Source of the DNA: an uncultured Phycisphaerae bacterium | GTDB lineage: Bacteria; Planctomycetota; Phycisphaerae; Sedimentisphaerales; Anaerohalosphaeraceae | Length of the DNA stretch: 5,934 bases | Assembly: GCA_937920485.1 (NCBI GenBank) | Contig: CALETL010000003.1 | Span: 1-5,934 of the forward strand | Direction of reading: 5' to 3' | Made by a program: the position numbers and the translations under genes | The notes under the pieces: generated by a model | Seen by the model: the letters and a program-made list of their open reading frames with translations, nothing else | What the model was told of the DNA's origin: nothing | The model's database searches: none | Shown: positions 5,772 to 5,934 of the stretch, one piece after another | Layout: each line of letters begins with the position of its first letter | Numbering within the stretch: position 1 is the stretch's first letter

Positions 5772-5876
5772 ATGATGGACCAGATAACGCTGCCGCATAT
5801 TCGAATCCAACCATTCCTTAGGAAACACTGCGTGCCCGATTTGTCTCCGCCAATAGCAATGCTATTTCTGTTGTGA
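5772..5876 (+). CDS. Possible small ORF or leader peptide, 34 codons
   Basis: ATG ATG at 5772 follows an excellent Shine-Dalgarno (CAGGAG, 5761-5766) at good spacing and reads to TGA 5874-5876. The peptide begins MMDQITLPHIRIQPFLRKHC and ends in a hydrophobic IAMLFLL. No family is recognised and no run of a single amino acid suggests attenuation. The end of the frame overlaps two perfect palindromes: AATAGC-AAT-GCTATT (5852-5866) and TTGTGA-N6-TCACAA (5871-5888), the second containing the stop codon. It could be a leader peptide for the gene at 5916, a genuine microprotein, or the start of a broken gene. The ribosome-binding site is the main support. Confidence 0.35.
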   Translation: MMDQITLPHIRIQPFLRKHCVPDLSPPIAMLFLL

Positions 5877-5888
5877 ATTAAGTCACAA
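5871..5888. promoter_or_regulatory. CRP-type palindrome upstream of the right-edge gene
   Basis: TTGTGA-ATTAAG-TCACAA is a perfect inverted repeat containing the exact E. coli CRP core TGTGA-N6-TCACA. It ends 27 bases before ATG 5916. That is too close for a normal activator site for a promoter between it and the gene, so it would act as a repressor or roadblock site, or as an RNA hairpin. A planctomycete CRP/FNR relative need not read this motif, so the match is suggestive only. Confidence 0.4.
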
Positions 5889-5915
5889 TTACTTTAAGTG
5901 GAAAGGGGAAAGAAA

Positions 5916-5934
5916 ATGAAGAATGTACAAATCT
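5916..5934 (+). CDS. Start of a gene that leaves the window
   Basis: ATG 5916 follows a strong purine-rich ribosome-binding site (AAAGGGGAAAG, 5902-5912 region) and encodes only MKNVQI before the edge. Nothing can be said about function. It is called from the Shine-Dalgarno and start alone. Confidence 0.55.

Overview
This window looks like ordinary chromosome from a free-living bacterium. The best guess is a planctomycete of the Phycisphaerae type. That rests on the short excisionase-like helix-turn-helix protein at the left edge, the pairing of a membrane-anchored RNase Y with a YmdB-type phosphodiesterase, and the overall sequence style. It is an inference, not a proven placement. I see no mobile element, CRISPR array or prophage.

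Layout, left to right. A helix-turn-helix gene runs leftwards out of the window (1-119, minus). It is separated from the next confident gene by about 800 bases of AT-rich intergenic DNA. That gap holds a good sigma-70-type promoter (397-424), two strong RNA helices (457-507 and 552-614), and a possible 57-codon ORF (618-791) whose weak ribosome-binding site lies inside the second helix. Next comes a plus-strand pair: rny (RNase Y, 918-2498) and a YmdB/TIGR00282 metallophosphoesterase (2543-3394). The 3395-3862 gap is not empty. It contains a promoter, a roughly 260-base stretch rich in hairpins that ends in a textbook intrinsic terminator (3779-3807), and then a near-consensus promoter placed so that xseA would be made as a leaderless mRNA. 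xseA (3863-5227) and xseB (5229-5507) encode the two subunits of exonuclease VII. A tRNA-Leu(UAG) gene follows 19 bases later. The right end has a possible promoter, a 34-codon ORF with a strong Shine-Dalgarno sequence, an exact CRP-type palindrome, and the first codons of a gene that leaves the window.

The protein-coding core is about nucleic-acid turnover. RNase Y starts mRNA decay at the membrane. The YmdB-type enzyme is its frequent neighbour and is a cyclic-nucleotide/2',3'-phosphodiesterase candidate. Exonuclease VII degrades single-stranded DNA. The most interesting material is non-coding: the unrecognised RNA before xseA, the structured region before rny, the leaderless xseA start, and the CRP-like palindrome at the right edge.
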